A DNA stretch of 64,000 nt from Ruminococcus sp. (GTDB lineage: Bacteria > Bacillota > Clostridia > Oscillospirales > Ruminococcaceae). The notes under the pieces were generated by a model. That model worked only from the letters and a program-made list of their open reading frames with translations. It did not search any database and had not been told where the DNA came from. Below are positions 61,714 through 64,000 of the stretch, piece by piece (the first letter of the stretch is position 1; every line of letters starts with the position of its first letter). The position numbers and the translations under genes are program-made. The DNA is taken from assembly GCA_029062165.1 (NCBI GenBank), contig JAIDQQ010000020.1, positions 62,001-126,000 of the forward strand, read 5' to 3'.

Positions 61714-62356
61714 TCTTATTTTCGATTACGACGGCACTATACACAACAGTATGAAGACTTATGCACCGGCATTCCGGAATACGTGTAAATGGCTTTACGA
61801 AAACGGATATATAGAAAACTGTGAGTATACGGACAGGGAAATAAGTTACTGGTTAGGCTTCAACTCGTCGGATATGTGGGAACAGTTTCAGCCGGAATTA
61901 TCTGCTGAAATCCGTGAAAAAGCCCGAATAATGTTAGGTGAGGACATGGGAAAGAGAGTAGAAAACGGTGAGGGAGCGTTATTTGAAAATACGGAAAACG
62001 TCCTTGAAACGCTGAAAAATACTGGCTATAACCTCATATTTCTTAGTAACTGCCGTATAAGTTACATGGAACGTCATAAACGTGTTTTCGGTCTTGACAG
62101 GTATTTCAGTAAATTTTACTGTTGTGAGGAATTTGATTTCATACCTAAGTACGAAATTTTCCGGAAAATAAGACCTGCTCACGAAGGTAATTTCATAGTA
62201 ATCGGAGACAGATTCCACGATATTGAAACCGCTGTGAAAAATAATCTGAAATCAATCGGGTGCGGATACGGCTACGGCACACCGGAAGAACTTTCGGGGG
62301 CTGATATAATAGTAGACGACATAACACAGATTCCCGAAACTGTAAGAAATTTATAA
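61706..62356 (+). CDS. HAD-family hydrolase, last gene of the riboflavin operon
   Basis: 216 residues from ATG 61706, overlapping the ribH stop. Motif [11 protein letters not shown], motif II FLSNCR, motif III Lys in PKYEIFRKI, motif [14 protein letters not shown]; the cap is helical (C1 type, about 20-90). The phosphatase that dephosphorylates 5-amino-6-ribitylamino-uracil phosphate is usually a HAD enzyme encoded elsewhere; the operon position makes this a strong candidate for it. A phosphoglycolate-type phosphatase is the alternative. Confidence 0.85.
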   Translation: MLNLIFDYDGTIHNSMKTYAPAFRNTCKWLYENGYIENCEYTDREISYWLGFNSSDMWEQFQPELSAEIREKARIMLGEDMGKRVENGEGALFENTENVLETLKNTGYNLIFLSNCRISYMERHKRVFGLDRYFSKFYCCEEFDFIPKYEIFRKIRPAHEGNFIVIGDRFHDIETAVKNNLKSIGCGYGYGTPEELSGADIIVDDITQIPETVRNL

Positions 62357-62366
62357 ATAAAAAAAA

Positions 62367-62389
62367 TCCATGATGTAACAGTCATGGAC
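62367..62389. terminator. Bidirectional terminator after the riboflavin operon
   Basis: TCCATGA / TCATGGA stem with an 8-9-nt loop; T7 on the plus side and A6 on the left. Confidence 0.88.
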
Positions 62390-62432
62390 TTTTTTTGTAT
62401 TTTGCGTGTGAATTTTGCGTTTCGTATGTTAA

Positions 62433-64000
62433 TCAGTCAGTGCGTAACGCTTCCACAGGGTCTTTTTTGGATGCAACTCTTGACGGTATAACACCGGCGA
62501 TAAGAGTGAGAGCCATACTTATTACTACAAGTACCACTCCCGCAACCGGCGGAACGTAAGCATTGAGATTATCAAGTGATGTAAGAGTATGGATTATCAG
62601 ATTTATAGGAATGGTAAGAAGTACCGAAACGCCTATACCGATAAGACCGGCAGTCAGACCTACTATCATAGTTTCGGCATTGAATACCGTTGAGACGTCG
62701 TGTTTTGAAGCACCTATCGCACGGAGTATGCCTATTTCCCTTGTACGCTCCAATACGGAAATGTACGTAATAATACCAATCATGATAGACGATACAACAA
62801 GCGAGATACCTACGAAAGCGATAAGCAGATAAGAAATACCGCTGATAATGCTTGTTACCGAAGACATCAGGAGAGCGACATAATCGGTATAGTGTATGAC
62901 ATCATCTTCACTGACGGAATTGTTATAATTTTCAATAACATCTGCAATATCGTCCTTATCCTCGAAAGACTTTACGTAAATACTTATACTTGAGGGGTCA
63001 GAAATATCAGCGTTTCCGAGAAGTTTTAAATTATCGTCGTAAGTAGAAGCTGATACTTCCTGCGGAATAAAGTTATCGTAAATCTGTACATAAAAATCAT
63101 CAATTATGTTCATTTTGTTCAGACGTTGGGCGAGTTGTTCGTCAGTATATTCAGCGAGTTCCTTTTCAGTTTCGGTAGCAGACTGTATCATATACTGTGC
63201 TATCATGACGCCCATAAGAGCCTCATTAAATTCTTCTTCGCTCATAGTTTTTATGTATTCGGTAATCTGTGAACTGTCAACGCCCATTTGTTCAGCGTAG
63301 AAACCGGCAACAGCCGATTGTTTATCCTCGTCTGACATTTTAGCGATACTTGCCTGAATGTCTTTTAACATCTGTTCTTCGTTCGGGAGAGCCGAGACAA
63401 AACGATAAATTTCAGCTTTCTGCGAATCGTCAGCGGATTTTATATAATCCTTAGCGGAAGAAATTTTTTCCTTATCGTCGGGTTCTTCGTAATCGTCCGT
63501 GAGGAACACAGAGCCGGTTATAATATCAGTGTCGGGATTGTCAAGCTGTTCTTTCATGATGTCGCTGTTGTTGGATTGTTCTATAACGTACTTTGTAAGC
63601 ATGGGAGTATATCCGATATAGCCTGAAATCATACCCATATCTGTATCTTCATTAGGTTTTATGAATCCAACTACTTTCAGTTCAGTACCTATATTTTCGG
63701 AAGTATAGAGATAATCAAGACCGGCTTCAGTAGTCGTCAGATTGGTATAACCGTTACCGTTTTCATTGTGCTGATAGTATTCGCACGGAAGAATCATCTT
63801 GAATTTTTTATCAAGGATTTCTTGTGCGTTCCATTCAAGAGTACCATAATTTTCAATATTTTCGCCACTCATAGCGGATTTCAGGATACGTGAAAATTCT
63901 TCGGGTTCTTTGAGACCCATTGCATAGGCGATAATATCGGGAAGTTCATTGTTTTTTGTAAGTACTACAACAACTTCGTCATAATTTTCAGGGAATTTTC
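62433..64000 (-). CDS. FtsX-type ABC transporter permease, C-terminal part (gene runs off the window)
   Basis: About 522 C-terminal codons are inside the window; the frame is open to base 64000. A long extracytoplasmic region (about 380 residues, MacB_PCD-like, with SDEDKQSAVAGFYAEQMGVD) is followed by four-span FtsX: YLLIAFVGISLVVSSIMIGI, VLERTREIGILRAIGASKHD, GLTAGLIGIGVSVLLTIPIN and VISMALTLIAGVIPSRVASK, ending KKDPVEALRTD. It would pair with an ATP-binding subunit, probably upstream outside the window, for lipoprotein, peptide or antibiotic handling. Confidence 0.9.
   Translation of the reverse strand, partial: KFPENYDEVVVVLTKNNELPDIIAYAMGLKEPEEFSRILKSAMSGENIENYGTLEWNAQEILDKKFKMILPCEYYQHNENGNGYTNLTTTEAGLDYLYTSENIGTELKVVGFIKPNEDTDMGMISGYIGYTPMLTKYVIEQSNNSDIMKEQLDNPDTDIITGSVFLTDDYEEPDDKEKISSAKDYIKSADDSQKAEIYRFVSALPNEEQMLKDIQASIAKMSDEDKQSAVAGFYAEQMGVDSSQITEYIKTMSEEEFNEALMGVMIAQYMIQSATETEKELAEYTDEQLAQRLNKMNIIDDFYVQIYDNFIPQEVSASTYDDNLKLLGNADISDPSSISIYVKSFEDKDDIADVIENYNNSVSEDDVIHYTDYVALLMSSVTSIISGISYLLIAFVGISLVVSSIMIGIITYISVLERTREIGILRAIGASKHDVSTVFNAETMIVGLTAGLIGIGVSVLLTIPINLIIHTLTSLDNLNAYVPPVAGVVLVVISMALTLIAGVIPSRVASKKDPVEALRTD

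Overview
The window reads as a chromosomal segment of a low-GC, spore-forming, plant-fibre-degrading clostridium of the Oscillospiraceae, most like Ruminococcus. The evidence is dockerin modules on four secreted proteins (a GH8 glucanase, an SGNH esterase and a tandem pair of unknowns), a sigE-spoIIGA sporulation pair, clostridial operon layouts (hemZ-rlmD, relA-recJ, lysA-ysxC-lon) and consensus TTGACA-17-TATAAT promoters. Species was not determined.

Layout. 1-7.5 kb: end of an aconitase gene, small hypothetical genes, lysA, ysxC, lon (all minus). 7.6-11 kb: membrane glycosyltransferase-like protein, a TrpR-family regulator with an inverted repeat over its promoter, a HAD phosphatase, a CobO-type adenosyltransferase. 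11-20.3 kb: a glycolytic operon (pgk, tpiA, gpmI, minus) interleaved with small membrane and lipoprotein genes and two decayed genes; gpmI is split by a 2.56-kb group II intron. 20.4-22.3 kb: a Maf-DUF1015 fusion with a possible internal start. 22.4-27.3 kb: a membrane protein and two WYL regulators, divergent from five or six hairpin RNAs that lead into a DUF2828 (Ro/TROVE-like, vWA) protein. 27.3-30.8 kb: sigE, spoIIGA, a DEAD-box helicase. 30.9-34.3 kb: two O-acetylhomoserine sulfhydrylase-type genes; upstream lie three tandem 220-bp units, each with its own promoter, two tRNA-like cloverleaf folds and a terminator. 34.3-43 kb: an SDR enzyme, then a segment apparently inverted through an AraC-type regulator gene, carrying a hybrid histidine kinase, a dockerin esterase and a dockerin GH8. 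43-50.8 kb: rlmD, hemZ, MBL hydrolase, relA, recJ. 51-53 kb: RelE/RelB-type pair, a secreted hypothetical, ASCH and phosphoesterase genes. 53.2-57.5 kb: ECF sigma, a membrane partner with a long Thr-rich stalk, two dockerin proteins. 57.5-62.4 kb: FMN riboswitch and ribD-ribE-ribBA-(membrane protein)-ribH-HAD. The window ends in an FtsX-type permease.

The best candidates for undescribed biology are (i) the hairpin-RNA array coupled to the DUF2828 protein and WYL regulators, (ii) the triplicated double-cloverleaf RNAs upstream of the sulfhydrylase gene, and (iii) the word GGAGCAGGT, scattered on both strands far above expectation, like a Chi or DNA-uptake word. The gpmI intron, the inverted AraC halves and the Thr-rich sigma partner are also notable. 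Motif counts were made by eye and are approximate.
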